A DNA stretch of 64,000 nt, from contig OX442314.1 in assembly GCA_949358305.1 (NCBI GenBank), positions 33,041,608 to 33,105,607 of the forward strand. The letters run 5' to 3'. Shown here piece by piece: positions 1 to 10,244 of this stretch; the stretch's first letter is position 1; every line of letters begins with the position of its first letter. A program made the translations under genes and the position numbers. Source of the DNA: Strigamia acuminata. Its lineage: Eukaryota; Arthropoda; Chilopoda; Geophilomorpha; Linotaeniidae. The notes under the pieces were generated by a model that saw nothing but the letters and a program-made list of their open reading frames with translations, did not search any database and had not been told where the DNA came from.

Positions 1-15
1 TAGATGACCGAAATA

Positions 16-44
16 GGCAGCATGAAACTGGTGTTCATGCTGCC
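16..44 (+). other. Stem-loop just upstream of gag
   Basis: A perfect 11-bp stem (GGCAGCATGAA pairing with TTCATGCTGCC) encloses a 7-base loop. It ends six bases before the gag ATG at 51. Retroelement leaders often carry packaging or dimerisation stem-loops here; that role is inferred from position only. The stem holds two out-of-frame ATG triplets. Confidence 0.5.
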
Positions 45-50
45 CGAACG

Positions 51-1655
51 ATGCCAATTGCTGCCCAACAGCAAGAATCGTCGAAAAGAAGTCGACGAGA
101 CATAATTCCGTTACGCGAACCACCTGACGGACATGGAAGCCCACCAGGTGGGGGACAGTATAGGAGAAACCCGCCAGATGGAGGAAATCCAGATGGACAT
201 GGAGATGGACCACCTGGAGGTGGACGCCGACCGCCAGACGATGACGGCGACCCACCCGACCCACCTGAAACACCACATTTTAACACGCCTTCAAATTCAC
301 AATCTGATTCAAAGTCGGATTCTGATGTGAATGCGCAACAAGAACGCGATAATCGACATCGATCGCATCGACGTCGACATCGAGGCCATTCTTCACGGCA
401 TAATACTCATTATTACACTGCTGAGGAAATTGATCGATTATTAGCTGATCGTCGATCTTCCGATCGATCTGACGCTACTGCCGATAATGCTGACATTGCA
501 TTACGACAGAAAATTGCACAATACACTGCCAACAACTGGACTCACGATCTAGTTGATGAAAGAACTATTAGATGGGATCACATCAAACTCGCTTTATTCG
601 ATGGAGAATGGGAAGCTGGATCCACTCTTTTAGATGAAGTTTTACGAATTTCAAGGTTGAATGGCATTGCTTGTCACACTGCTTTGAAAAGAGTAGTACC
701 AAAAGCTCTTATAGACCGAGCTGAAAAATGGTTTTATTCAAAACAATTTCAAAATTGGAATCACTTTGTAGAGGAATTCATGACTGAATATGGAGAGTCA
801 AGTGAAGACTTACTACAAATGTGGGATAATCTTTCTCAAAATAAAGGCGAAAGTCTTCGCTCTTATTTAAGAAGGACTGAGGATTTATTGGTCACTCTCC
901 CTTATACGATGGGAGACGCAGCCATTGATCGTCAATTCCGTCGTGGATTGACAGATTATTCAAAAAATGTTCTACTTTCAGTACGAGCACCTTATCCGGG
1001 TGGTTTCGCTGAATTAGCCAAATTTATGCGAGCTAACCAGATAAGAATTGATGAAAATTATAAAGCTTATCTACCAGCTGATGAAAAAGTTGCGTACGCT
1101 AAGCGGCAGCAAAGGAGAAAGGAATTGGCAAAAGACACACGTTTTGCTAACACCCCTCTTTTGCAACCCCCAAAGCGAGGAGATTTTTTGGCAGAGACTG
1201 CTAAGGAATCTAAAAAGGGATCGGATGGGAAAAATCCACATCCAACCCCTAAAGCTCACTTAGCCGAAGTGACAGAAATGGAAACTGCTTCTGAACCAGA
1301 GAAATCTGACTCGGAACCAGAAAGTGAGGCTGCAGCTGCTTTATTAGCCCGTAATAACGCAGTAGCTCGAAAATTTGGACCAAAGATGGCGCCTAAAAAC
1401 GTTACTTTTGGTTCACCAAAAACAGACGCGCTCAGTAGATCGAAGTCGCTGACCCCTAAAAAGGATGAAGCCAAACGTTCAAGTTCGCCTTCACCAAAGG
1501 TCGCTAAATCGCCAGCTACTGATCCGTGTAACATCTGCAAAAAATTGGGACATTGGGCTAAAGAGTGTCCTGATAGGAAATCGAGCAAAGACAAGATTAT
1601 TGAGGAGTTCGAAAAATCGATGAAATCAATCGGCGAACTTCTAAAAAACTTGTAA
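51..1655 (+). CDS. gag: Gypsy-type Gag polyprotein
   Basis: A 534-residue open frame forms the structural capsid/nucleocapsid protein of the retroelement. The N-terminal ~90 residues are low complexity (Pro, Gly, Asp), followed by an Arg/His-rich stretch. The middle (about 170-330) looks like the alpha-helical capsid domain typical of Ty3/gypsy Gag. A charged linker precedes one CCHC zinc knuckle at residues 493-506 (CNICKKLGHWAKEC), which would bind genomic RNA. The ATG at 51 is the first in this frame after the leader hairpin. The frame ends at TAA 1653-1655, right after a slippery heptamer. Intact as read; nothing suggests decay. Confidence 0.85.
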   Translation: MPIAAQQQESSKRSRRDIIPLREPPDGHGSPPGGGQYRRNPPDGGNPDGHGDGPPGGGRRPPDDDGDPPDPPETPHFNTPSNSQSDSKSDSDVNAQQERDNRHRSHRRRHRGHSSRHNTHYYTAEEIDRLLADRRSSDRSDATADNADIALRQKIAQYTANNWTHDLVDERTIRWDHIKLALFDGEWEAGSTLLDEVLRISRLNGIACHTALKRVVPKALIDRAEKWFYSKQFQNWNHFVEEFMTEYGESSEDLLQMWDNLSQNKGESLRSYLRRTEDLLVTLPYTMGDAAIDRQFRRGLTDYSKNVLLSVRAPYPGGFAELAKFMRANQIRIDENYKAYLPADEKVAYAKRQQRRKELAKDTRFANTPLLQPPKRGDFLAETAKESKKGSDGKNPHPTPKAHLAEVTEMETASEPEKSDSEPESEAAAALLARNNAVARKFGPKMAPKNVTFGSPKTDALSRSKSLTPKKDEAKRSSSPSPKVAKSPATDPCNICKKLGHWAKECPDRKSSKDKIIEEFEKSMKSIGELLKNL

Positions 1656-1684
1656 GCGCGCATCCAGACGGTCTAGTGGATGTG
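1643..1684 (+). promoter_or_regulatory. Programmed -1 ribosomal frameshift site, gag to pol
   Basis: The heptamer A AAA AAC lies at 1643-1649 in the correct phase of the gag frame, one codon before the gag TAA. The pol frame is -1 relative to gag and is open across the overlap. A stem CATCCA/TGGATG (1661-1666 with 1677-1682, extendable by a G.U and a C-G pair) begins about 10 bases after the heptamer and has a 10-base loop. Loop bases CGGT (1669-1672) can pair with ACCG at 1691-1694, so an H-type pseudoknot is possible. A_AAA_AAC followed by a structure is a classic retroviral -1 signal. Efficiency is not known. Confidence 0.75.
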
Positions 1685-3121
1685 ACGCCTACCGCCTCGG
1701 AAGACAAACTAACACCATCTCAAATTTTAGATGATTTTTTAAATACTCAGATTAAATTAGAAATTGAAAATAATTTAGTATTTCCAAAAATTGATGTTTC
1801 CAGTTTAAGGCTTGTGCTACAAAATGAAAACATCACTGAAGAATTTTTTAAAGAAAAAGTTCAACAAATAAAAGTTGATTGGGAATCTAAAATAAAAGAT
1901 GCTGTTACTTTACTAGATGAAAAAGCTAGGCCAACACCTGAAATTGTCGAAAGGTCAGATAAAATTGATTTACCTGGTCTTGACGAATGCATTGAAAAAT
2001 TAATGGCTACAACGCTAGTCACTAATGATTTATTGGACGAATTACCATTGGATCCGCCGATAGAAATTAAGCCACCGCGACGTTTTAAATGCAAGTACGC
2101 GGACATACCAAACAGCAATGATTTGCCGACGATTCGATTGCAGACGGCAAACGGTATGATAACAGGGATGTTAGACTCTGGAGCTAATCGAAGCTTCATG
2201 GCCTACTCCGTAGTAATTTCACTGAAGATGGAAGACGAAATTCGACCAATAGGACCGGATGTGAGAGTTACGACTGCTTCCGAAGACGTAGTCCCAGAAG
2301 GAACTCTCCTACTTTCTTTTGCGTGGACTCACGGGATGTTAAGTCATCCGTTCATAATTTTAAGAAATAAACATCCTATTGTCTTATTAGGATGTGATTT
2401 CATGAATCGACTCAATATTCAACCAAATCCTAAGACCATGTCTTGGAATTTTGTCAAGTCTTTGAAAGAAGATTTACCTTTTGTTCCTCAAGCGATTCTT
2501 GATCGTTATCAAGAGTTCCTTGATCCACCTGAAAAAATAATGAAACGCGACTTTATTAAAGCAAATCACATGAAAGCTGGTTCCGCCACTGCATGTCAAG
2601 CTAAAGTTGCCAATGAAGAAAATATAGTACAAAGACTTGTTAGCGACGCTAATTTGTCAATGGAAAATAATTTAATGCTTGAAAAAGTATTAAAGAAACA
2701 TGAAAAGATTTTATCACGCCGACCAGGTAGAACACACCTCCTTAGGCATGAAATTAAACTGGACACTGAAATTCCAATTAGAGTTCCGTTTAAAAGCGTA
2801 AATCCACAAAAACGTGAAATTATCCGTCAAATCTGTCAAGATATGTTGGATAATGGATACGTTGAACAAGCCACTGGAGACTATGGAATGCGAATAGTCC
2901 TAGTGATGCGTCCGGATTGTGATCCGAGACTCTGCATTGATTTTAGACCACTCAATGCACACACATTATACGACCCACCTCAAATGCCGAGCATTGAGGA
3001 AATCTTGCGAGAACTCGGAAGATTTGAATGGGTCACAACAATAGATTTGTCAAAAGGGTATTGGCAAATAGAGGATCATCCGAACGACCGTGCTAAAACT
3101 GCGTTTTGGATAAGCTTGTAA
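1676..3121 (+). CDS. pol: Gypsy Pol, 5' part (protease and start of RT), interrupted
   Basis: This frame is entered by -1 frameshifting at 1649, so the first codon marked here is nominal and no ATG is needed. An aspartic protease with LDSGANRS lies near nt 2170-2200. The reverse transcriptase N-terminal part follows, with the conserved LCIDFRPLN at about 2930-2955 and a TTIDLSKGYWQI-type motif near 3035-3070 (palm, first catalytic Asp). The genuine coding part stops at 3110. From 3111 the frame reads into an inserted DNA transposon and meets a stop at 3119-3121. The rest of Pol resumes at 4025 in the same reading sense once the insert and one target duplication are discounted. The protein is therefore split in this copy. 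Confidence 0.85.
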   Translation: MDVTPTASEDKLTPSQILDDFLNTQIKLEIENNLVFPKIDVSSLRLVLQNENITEEFFKEKVQQIKVDWESKIKDAVTLLDEKARPTPEIVERSDKIDLPGLDECIEKLMATTLVTNDLLDELPLDPPIEIKPPRRFKCKYADIPNSNDLPTIRLQTANGMITGMLDSGANRSFMAYSVVISLKMEDEIRPIGPDVRVTTASEDVVPEGTLLLSFAWTHGMLSHPFIILRNKHPIVLLGCDFMNRLNIQPNPKTMSWNFVKSLKEDLPFVPQAILDRYQEFLDPPEKIMKRDFIKANHMKAGSATACQAKVANEENIVQRLVSDANLSMENNLMLEKVLKKHEKILSRRPGRTHLLRHEIKLDTEIPIRVPFKSVNPQKREIIRQICQDMLDNGYVEQATGDYGMRIVLVMRPDCDPRLCIDFRPLNAHTLYDPPQMPSIEEILRELGRFEWVTTIDLSKGYWQIEDHPNDRAKTAFWISL

Positions 3122-4016
3122 TCGGATCGGATCGGATGCGGTTTCAGGTAAATCTGCATCCGATCCGAAATTAGTGCGGATCGAGAAATGCAGATCCGCA
3201 TCCGAACCGCATGCCCAGGTCGGCATACCCGCATCCGATCCGCATCCGATCCGCCATCAATCCGCGGATTGCGGATCAATTGCGGATCAATTTTTTTTTT
3301 TTTTTTTTTTTAATTATTATTTTTTTCCCCTAATTTCGGCGCAAACAACACACAGACACAACTCCCTGCTTGAACAATTAAATTCCCCATTCAAAATTAC
3401 TTAAAATCGAAAAAATAAACAAAAAAAAGCCCAACCGGCGCACGCAGCCAGCGATGAATAAACGATCGAAAAAGACCGAAACCGAACCGGGCGACTAAAC
3501 ACCCGCCTTTTTCTTGTTCTCCCGTCACCATTACAAACCTGTATGTCTTCGCCGGTGCTGTTGGGTGGGAAGAGTCGGAGAAACAGGTCGCGCTTGCGAC
3601 CTCGGGCGTCAGGCGACGATCGACGATCGACAGCGTAGGCCCTACGTAGGCCCTACGCCTTACGCCCTACGATTAGCCAGACCCGCTGAAAAGGTGTACA
3701 GGGGTGTGGTCGTGATCGGTGGACGAGAAAAAGGCAGGTGTTTAGGCCTTTTTGATTGTTTGTTAGTCGCTGCGTGCGCCGGTTGGCCTTTTTTTTGTTT
3801 ATTTTCTCGTTTTTAACAAAATAAAAAAAATTTGCGGATTGTTCGAATCAATCCGCGGATTTGGCCAATCCGATCCGCGGATTGGTTGCGCGGATTAGCC
3901 ACCCGTCCGATCCGCAAGCGAATCCGCAGGCGGATCATTTAAAAGAATCCGCATCCGCATCCGAACCGACCCGATCCGCGGATGTGCGGATCCTATCCGA
4001 TCCGATTACAAGCTTA
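3111..4016. mobile_element. Non-autonomous hAT-like DNA transposon inside gypsy RT
   Basis: The 906-bp insert has perfect terminal inverted repeats beginning TAAGCTTGTAATCGGATCGG and is flanked by 8-bp direct repeats GTTTTGGA (3103-3110 and 4017-4024). An 8-bp target duplication fits the hAT superfamily (P-type elements also make 8 bp). Both ends are packed with subterminal copies of GCGGAT/ATCCGC motifs, typical transposase-binding arrays. The interior has a T-run, a GC-richer middle and no transposase gene, so it must be mobilised in trans. It sits exactly within the RT palm region of the host element. Confidence 0.8.
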
Positions 4017-4017
4017 G

Positions 4018-7000
4018 TTTTGGAGCCCTTTGGGTCGATTACAATTTCGAGTCATGCCCTTTGGTCTCGTAAATGCGCCGTCAACTTTCCAAAAGTTGAT
4101 AGAAAAAATTTTGGGGGATGCCTATCGAAAATTCGCATGGGCATACCTCGATGATATAATTATAATATCTAAAAATTTTGAAGAACACATGATTCATCTG
4201 GAAGAAATTCTGAGTAAACTTGAAAATGCGAATCTTCATGTTCATCCAGAAAAATCAAAATTTGGTAGAAAAGAACTAACTTTTCTTGGCTACAAGTTAA
4301 GTGTTCAAGGAGTTAGTGTCGACCCTAAAAAAGTCGCCGCCATTAAAGAAATGCCAGCTCCTTCAAATTTGAAAGAGTTGCAAAGATTTTTGGGAATGGT
4401 GAACTTTTTTCACCGATTACTCAAGAATCTAGCAGTCATGACAGAACCTCTACGTCCTTTACTCAAAAAGGATGTGGAATTTATTTGGTCAGAAATTCAC
4501 CAAGAAGCTTTTGATCAAATAAAAGATGCTTTAACGAACGCAGAAACAATGGCCATGCCTGATTTGACAGAACCATTCATTGTGCATACTGACGCTAGTC
4601 GAAAAGGATTAGGCGCCGCGCTTATGCAAATGAGAGAAATCGATGATCAAAATATCGAAGTGCCTTGTGTTTATGCCAGCAGAAGTTTGCAACCTGCTGA
4701 GATAAATTACAGCGCCACAGAATTGGAGTGCCTAGCGGTAATCTGGGCATTACGTAAATTTCGACATTATTTGGAATTTACCACATTTATAGTAAGGACT
4801 GACCATCAAGCATTAAAATGGTTGATGCAGTTAGACGAACCTGCCGGAAGGCTAGCACGTTGGCAAATGGAGCTGATGCGCTATTCTTTCGAAATACAAT
4901 ATATTAAAGGTCCACTAAATGTTTTAGCGGATACTTTATCCAGATCACCGATTGACAAACCGGAAAATCCTGAAGATGATGGAGATAATGATGAATTATT
5001 ATCTTACTGTCCATCACCGCAACGAAATTGGAAAATGGGAAAATTTCATGAGCTTCCTGTATCCGCACTAGAGGAAAAGGAAGATCACGAATTCATCAAC
5101 TATTGGACTAAAATTTATGACCCCTCTGAGGAATCAGATGACGTCATAAGAGCGCAAATTTCAAGGAAATTTCAAATTCCTTCGTCAAATGTCTTAATAA
5201 AAGCATTTGTCGCCAAAATTGTAGAGCGTCTTGATTGTGAACCTCCCACAAGGAAAGACATAATTAAGGCCCAAAAAGAAGATAAAGTGTGCCAATTGAT
5301 GCGTAATTTTTTAAATTGTAATCAATTTCCGCCTGACGTCACAACGCGACTCCAGAGGAAACAATATAGAAAACACGCAACCACCTTCTTAATTGAAGAT
5401 GACTTATTAATGCAATTTCATCCCACAATGTCTGATGAATTGGGGGAGGATGGGAGAGCACTCAAAGTTTTTGTACCTCAGACATTGAAGTATAAAATTA
5501 TTTGGCTAATGCATGGCCACCCACTTTCTGGCCACCCAGGAATTGCAAGGACTCTTTATCGAGCACGCCGAATTTATACCTGGAAAGGCATGAAATCGGA
5601 CATTACGAGATTCATTCGACATTGCGAGCGTTGTCAAGCTTGCAAACCTCGAACGAAAGGACAAATTGAAGCAGCGCAAATGGGTCCTTACAGCCCATTT
5701 GACTGCCTAAGTGTTGATTTGACCGGCCCGAAACCTCGGACGCGCAAAAACAACACACATATTTTAGTCATACTTGACGTGGCAACTCATTGGCCAGAAT
5801 TATATCCAATGTGTAACCCCACTGCAGGAAAAGTAGCAAATTGCATTTATCACCTTTCCATGAGCATGGGATTCCCTCAAAAAATTATTTCTGATAACGG
5901 CCCGCAATTTCGTGCCCAAGTCTTTAAAAAATTTTGTGAAAAGTTCAAGATGGTTCCAACACCAACTTCAACGTATCACCCACAGGCTAACCCGGTTGAA
6001 AGGGTTAACCGTGACATCAAATATCTTGTTGCAATTTATTCATCTGTTCATTCCAAATGGGACGAATATTTGCGTGAATTTGCATTTAGTTTGAGAACTA
6101 CGGTGACGAGAGGAAGAGACTTCTCTCCCGCATTTCTTAACTTTTTTCGCGAACTCAGAGTACCTTGGGATCCAAGAATACCTGAAGGAATTTTGGTCGT
6201 AGATCCAAAAAACCCACATTTATACGTGCAAAAATTAGAAGCCGTTATCGCCGAAACATATCAGCACATGATGTCACATGTGTTAGATTTGCGTAGACGA
6301 GTGAATCTTAAAAAAAAAGGTGAGAAGTTCTCCAATTTTAAATTAAACGATTTAGTTTGGAGAGATTCTCATGTTTTGTCGAGCGCTGCCCGCGGCATTG
6401 CAGCCGGCATCGCTGATAAACGAACAGGACCTTATGTAATAACCAAAGTATTACAGAGAGGTTCAGTAGAATTGAGAAAGCTAGAAAATAACGAAATATT
6501 TCCAGCTGTCCATTCGTCGGAATTAACTCCGTATTTCCCGAGTTTCGATCAGGAAGTATGGCTCGAAGGCGAAGAAGTCGGTCAAAAGACTGAAAATATA
6601 ATTAATACGTTAGATGACGATGAATTAAAGAAAATACCAGTCGATAATTCATCTAATCGCCCCCTGGAGTCCGATTTCGCACACAACGACGTTGAGCTCC
6701 GAGACAGTTTCAAAAAACTTGAAATTGCTAAAAAATTAAATAAAAAGGTGTTTTTAGAAAAGAAACAAAAAACATCTGAAAGAAAAGACTCATCTGACTC
6801 AGTCTCCGATGACAATGAAAACGGCGATTTAAATACAATAAATCCCTCGCCGACAAAGAGATATAATCTTCGGACTCGTAAACCGAGAGGAAAGAACAAC
6901 ATGTGTCTTCTCCCCTCACTAACCTCGAGATCCAGGGATCAGCCTTATGACGTCAGGAGCAATTCCTCGAGTCCTAAGGTAACCAATCAACCAATGAGAT

Positions 7001-7038
7001 TGGATGACGTCGCTAACAGCGACGTTACCCAAACGTAA
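4018..7038 (+). CDS. pol: Gypsy Pol, 3' part (RT, RNase H, integrase)
   Basis: Continuation of Pol downstream of the insert. Visible in order: RT with VMPFGL and the catalytic YLDD box (about 4143-4155); RNase H with VHTDAS (about 4580) and the TDHQALKW motif (about 4800); integrase with an HHCC zinc-binding region (H...H...CERCQAC, about 5510-5650). The DDE core has Asp in LSVDLTGP (about 5712), Asp in ISDNGPQF (about 5890) and Glu in PVERVNR (about 5995). A lysine/acid-rich C-terminal tail extends to TAA at 7036-7038, and its last ~90 bp overlap promoter-like motifs. No in-frame stop is seen from 4018 onward. It cannot be made as one protein with the 5' part in this copy. Confidence 0.9.
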   Translation, partial: FWSPLGRLQFRVMPFGLVNAPSTFQKLIEKILGDAYRKFAWAYLDDIIIISKNFEEHMIHLEEILSKLENANLHVHPEKSKFGRKELTFLGYKLSVQGVSVDPKKVAAIKEMPAPSNLKELQRFLGMVNFFHRLLKNLAVMTEPLRPLLKKDVEFIWSEIHQEAFDQIKDALTNAETMAMPDLTEPFIVHTDASRKGLGAALMQMREIDDQNIEVPCVYASRSLQPAEINYSATELECLAVIWALRKFRHYLEFTTFIVRTDHQALKWLMQLDEPAGRLARWQMELMRYSFEIQYIKGPLNVLADTLSRSPIDKPENPEDDGDNDELLSYCPSPQRNWKMGKFHELPVSALEEKEDHEFINYWTKIYDPSEESDDVIRAQISRKFQIPSSNVLIKAFVAKIVERLDCEPPTRKDIIKAQKEDKVCQLMRNFLNCNQFPPDVTTRLQRKQYRKHATTFLIEDDLLMQFHPTMSDELGEDGRALKVFVPQTLKYKIIWLMHGHPLSGHPGIARTLYRARRIYTWKGMKSDITRFIRHCERCQACKPRTKGQIEAAQMGPYSPFDCLSVDLTGPKPRTRKNNTHILVILDVATHWPELYPMCNPTAGKVANCIYHLSMSMGFPQKIISDNGPQFRAQVFKKFCEKFKMVPTPTSTYHPQANPVERVNRDIKYLVAIYSSVHSKWDEYLREFAFSLRTTVTRGRDFSPAFLNFFRELRVPWDPRIPEGILVVDPKNPHLYVQKLEAVIAETYQHMMSHVLDLRRRVNLKKKGEKFSNFKLNDLVWRDSHVLSSAARGIAAGIADKRTGPYVITKVLQRGSVELRKLENNEIFPAVHSSELTPYFPSFDQEVWLEGEEVGQKTENIINTLDDDELKKIPVDNSSNRPLESDFAHNDVELRDSFKKLEIAKKLNKKVFLEKKQKTSERKDSSDSVSDDNENGDLNTINPSPTKRYNLRTRKPRGKNNMCLLPSLTSRSRDQPYDVRSNSSSPKVTNQPMRLDDVANSDVTQT

Positions 7039-7080
7039 CTTCCGGTATTTAAACTGATCACTTCGCGTCTGAGTTCACTT
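6948..7080 (+). promoter_or_regulatory. CRE/CCAAT/TATA promoter overlapping the end of pol
   Basis: A full CRE (TGACGTCA, 6948-6955) is followed by CCAAT boxes at 6983-6987 and 6991-6995 and an inverted one (ATTGG) at 6999-7003. Then come a CRE-like TGACGTCG at 7005-7012 and a TATA-like TATTTAAA at 7046-7053. A start site would be expected near 7076-7082. The order and spacing look like an RNA polymerase II core promoter. It could be the U3 part of an LTR or an internal promoter for the gene at 7249. Inferred from sequence only. Confidence 0.55.
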
Positions 7081-7248
7081 CGATCTCACACGTGTGTTAA
7101 GTGCTCATCTCCAAAAAACCAAAAACGAAACAATCGGATTATTTCAACGAGATTCTTCAATTGTAAGTAGTTTTTTCTTTGGAATTTTCCAAGGAAAAAC
7201 TAATAAATTAATTTTCGTTTTTCTTTTCCATTTGGATTAGTCGTTCAA

Positions 7249-10090
7249 ATGGAAGAAGAGGAACCGAAAGAAGGAAGCGAAGCCGGCGCCAACAGCCTCG
7301 AATTAGAAACAAATTCGACGTTGCTTGGTTCCGCAAACACCTCGAATGCATCCGTGGATGTCACCGAAGAGTCCGCCGAAGCGTCCGCCGAAGCTCAAGC
7401 CGCTCTGGCCGACGCTGCTGCCCGTTTGCCGGTCACGCCGCCCCGACCCCGCCTACGAGGAGGTCTCTTCGCCGATCCGAACGGCGAAACACGTGCACAG
7501 AGGCACGAACGGGTAAATAATTTAAAATAAAATTACCTTTCAGTCATGAAAAGTAATTAAAAGTGCATTTTCACTCGGAAAAAGCGAAAAGTTCGTTGGT
7601 AACGTCTTCGCAAGAAGGCGCCGCCATTTTTATCATCAGATGGCGCTGTGTCTCGTTTTTGAGGCGTTGCTACGGTAACGCTCCAACTTTGAAACATAGC
7701 CATCGGGAACACCGTTTTTACACGATTTTTCAAATATTTTGAAAGATTAATAATTATAAACTGTTGAATGAAATCCTACTTGTGATTTTATTCGCTGAAA
7801 AACTCGAAAATAATTAATTTACACGAAAAAATGAATTTTAATTATTTCTTCGAATATTTTACAGATTATCAAGCTTCGGGAGACACATCTCGAGTTACAT
7901 CCCGATGTGCCAACCGACCCTGGAATCTGGCGACATGCATTGCCACCAGAAATCATCAAGTCCAAGGGGAGATTGACGTTTTGGGCAGCTCGTCACAAGT
8001 TTTCCAAGGCGCTCAACAAGCGATGGGGCACGAAGCATCGGATTGCCCATCTAATTGAAGATTTTGGCCATCGCGACGCCCTCGAATGGGCCATGAAGCG
8101 CGACACCCAAGGCCCACTACGGAACGTGTTGCTCGACTTCGCCTTCATAGTGATCGCTCAAGCGACGCGAGATCACCGCCGTTTCTTCAACGCTCCTGCG
8201 TGGGAGCGTCGACAGATTTTGGAGGACATCTTCCAACGTCTGGACCAAACAAAGGCCGAAATCGTGCGCCTTTACAACGAATCTTTCCGGCCAACCACGG
8301 ATGGAAAGAAACGTTGGGTACCGACAAGCCAGTCGGACATGCATCAACTCGCAATGGGCGGATGTTTGCGAAAAGATTTCGTGCCGAACCCGTATCCAGA
8401 GCCTGAGCCCCGGATGCAGGTCGCTTCCACCATCCACGTGGCGCCACCGCGTTCCACGTCGAGGTCACGATCATCGAGGTCGCCCTACAGTGGCCGTCGC
8501 TCCTCCCCAACACAGTCGTCGGGGGAAGGCGCCATTGGAGGGTTACCTCCACTTCAGAAGACTCGTCATCGTTCACACCACCGACGCGAGTCGACGCCGC
8601 CAAAAAGACATTCGAAGTCCGTGTCGAGACCCACATCCCGAAGCCGACCTCGAGTGCAATCGCGCCAATCTTCCGCGAGGAGTTCCATCTCGTCGCGTGA
8701 GGGAAAATCCAACGCTTCACAGCTGAGCGCTTCCACCTCCTCCTGCCAGATTGACTGGTCGGACGAGATCGAGAAGGAAGATCGTCGCATCGCCGCATTG
8801 CTAGCCGGTCAAGGAGACGTCAACGCTTCTTTACCGTTCGCTTGCCGTCCAGTCACCAGCGACATGCGACCAGACCCATCGGTGCCCGTGCCACAAGTGA
8901 CGACGGTCATTCGATTTGAGGGATCCCACACCTCTCCGGAGCCATTTCCAGCACAGGAGTGCGCTGATCTCTGGAGGCGATTCTCATCGTTTCCTGAGAC
9001 AGCCCAGGCGATGTACCTCGCGAATCTAGACGCCTATCAACACGCTCAGATTCGCGAAGGTGAGAAGGGATGGCAGTGGCTTGCCCGAGAATTGGAGTCG
9101 TGCAAGTCCGACAAACAACTGCAACGAAAGTTGCAGAAGATGCACAGGAAGCTATCGGAGGGACTTCTTAGAATCCTGTTCCAAAGAGTCTTCCCTGACC
9201 TACGGATGGCTCTGGCGGCCGCCACTCGATTGTGGACCGTGCCGTTAGGGCTTCCACGAGCCTTGCTAGACGATTGGGAGTCAGTTCGCCCCGATCCTCC
9301 AACAATGCTCGCCGAATTAACGCACCAAGCCGAGGCGACTGGCGAAACTCCGGCTGGATCCGCCATTCGACTACGGCAAGAATGGGCTACGCTGAAACAG
9401 CAGCGCGCAACGGAACGAGCAACCGCCCGTCCCGCTGGCGCACCACCGTCATCCGCAGCTCCACTCCACGCTGCCAGCACGGCAACGTCGAGTGTTTCCC
9501 GTGCAACCGAGGCACCTAGTTGCAACATCTCGTCTCCAATGGAATGGCTCGACAGCGACGATCGCGAGTTCGTCGTGCCCGTGGCCAGCAGTGCCAGACC
9601 AAAGACGCGCGCCCCGGCTTCGCGCAGATCCAGATCCCTCTCGATCTGCAAAAAGTCGCCGCCGCCACCGCCACCGCCAAAGGATTCGCCACCACGAGAT
9701 AGGGGATCAAATATGGCCACCTACCTCACCGCCTATCAACGTTTGCGCTCATTATACGCCTTTTGCTACATAACGAGCGCGACGAAAACGATTCTCCAGA
9801 ACAGCGAGGATTTATGCAACCGAGTCCTCGCGTGGCTGGAGAACCACATCAAGGAACAACAGCCGTGGATCTTGCATCAACGCCTGGTGTTCGCCCGAAT
9901 TACGCCTCAAGACCCGCAGGAGTATTTCGAGATGGGTTTCGGACGAAGGGATGATGTAGACCGCATAAAACAAGTGTGGCTCCACATCAACCCTGGCTTC
10001 CAGTCAGGACCGAACGCCGGCCGATCTTTGTGCACCGTCACAGAGCACAAAGATCCAAACGACCATTCAACGGACATGCTGCCTAAATAA
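7249..10090 (+). CDS. Spliced gene of unknown function after gypsy pol (829 aa)
   Basis: I do not recognise the family. Model: 5' UTR intron 7163-7240 (GTAAGT...TTAG), exon 7249-7512, phase-0 intron 7513-7864 (GTAAAT...TTACAG), exon 7865-10090; 829 residues. The N-terminus is acidic (MEEEEPKE) and Ala-rich. A helical domain spans about residues 100-225. An Arg/Ser-rich block follows (about 260-370), then a second helical region (about 430-570), a Pro run near 690 and a helical C-terminus. There is no signal peptide, membrane segment or zinc knuckle, which argues against an envelope protein. AATAAA lies at 10156-10161. It sits between pol and a polypurine tract, as an accessory ORF3 would, yet has its own promoter-like sequence and introns of host size. 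A captured host gene or unusual ORF3 are both possible. Confidence 0.6.
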
Positions 10091-10244
10091 TTAGGGAACA
10101 TGCCCATTCATTAAAAATAATTCCTTTTTTATTTTGTTTTACTGTAATAAAAAAGAATAAATATCCTGTTCCATTTTTACTTTGAAACCTTGTGTATTTA
10201 TTCCTATACTTACCTGTCTCTTTTTGGAAAAGAATAAGATTCTT

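Noticed and set aside
8187..9773. Several long frames antisense or shifted to the 829-aa gene
   Set aside because: High-GC codon use leaves shadow frames open; only one frame matches splice phases and the stop before the poly(A) signal.
7249..10090. Retroviral-type envelope gene
   Set aside because: No signal peptide, furin-like site or membrane anchor is visible.
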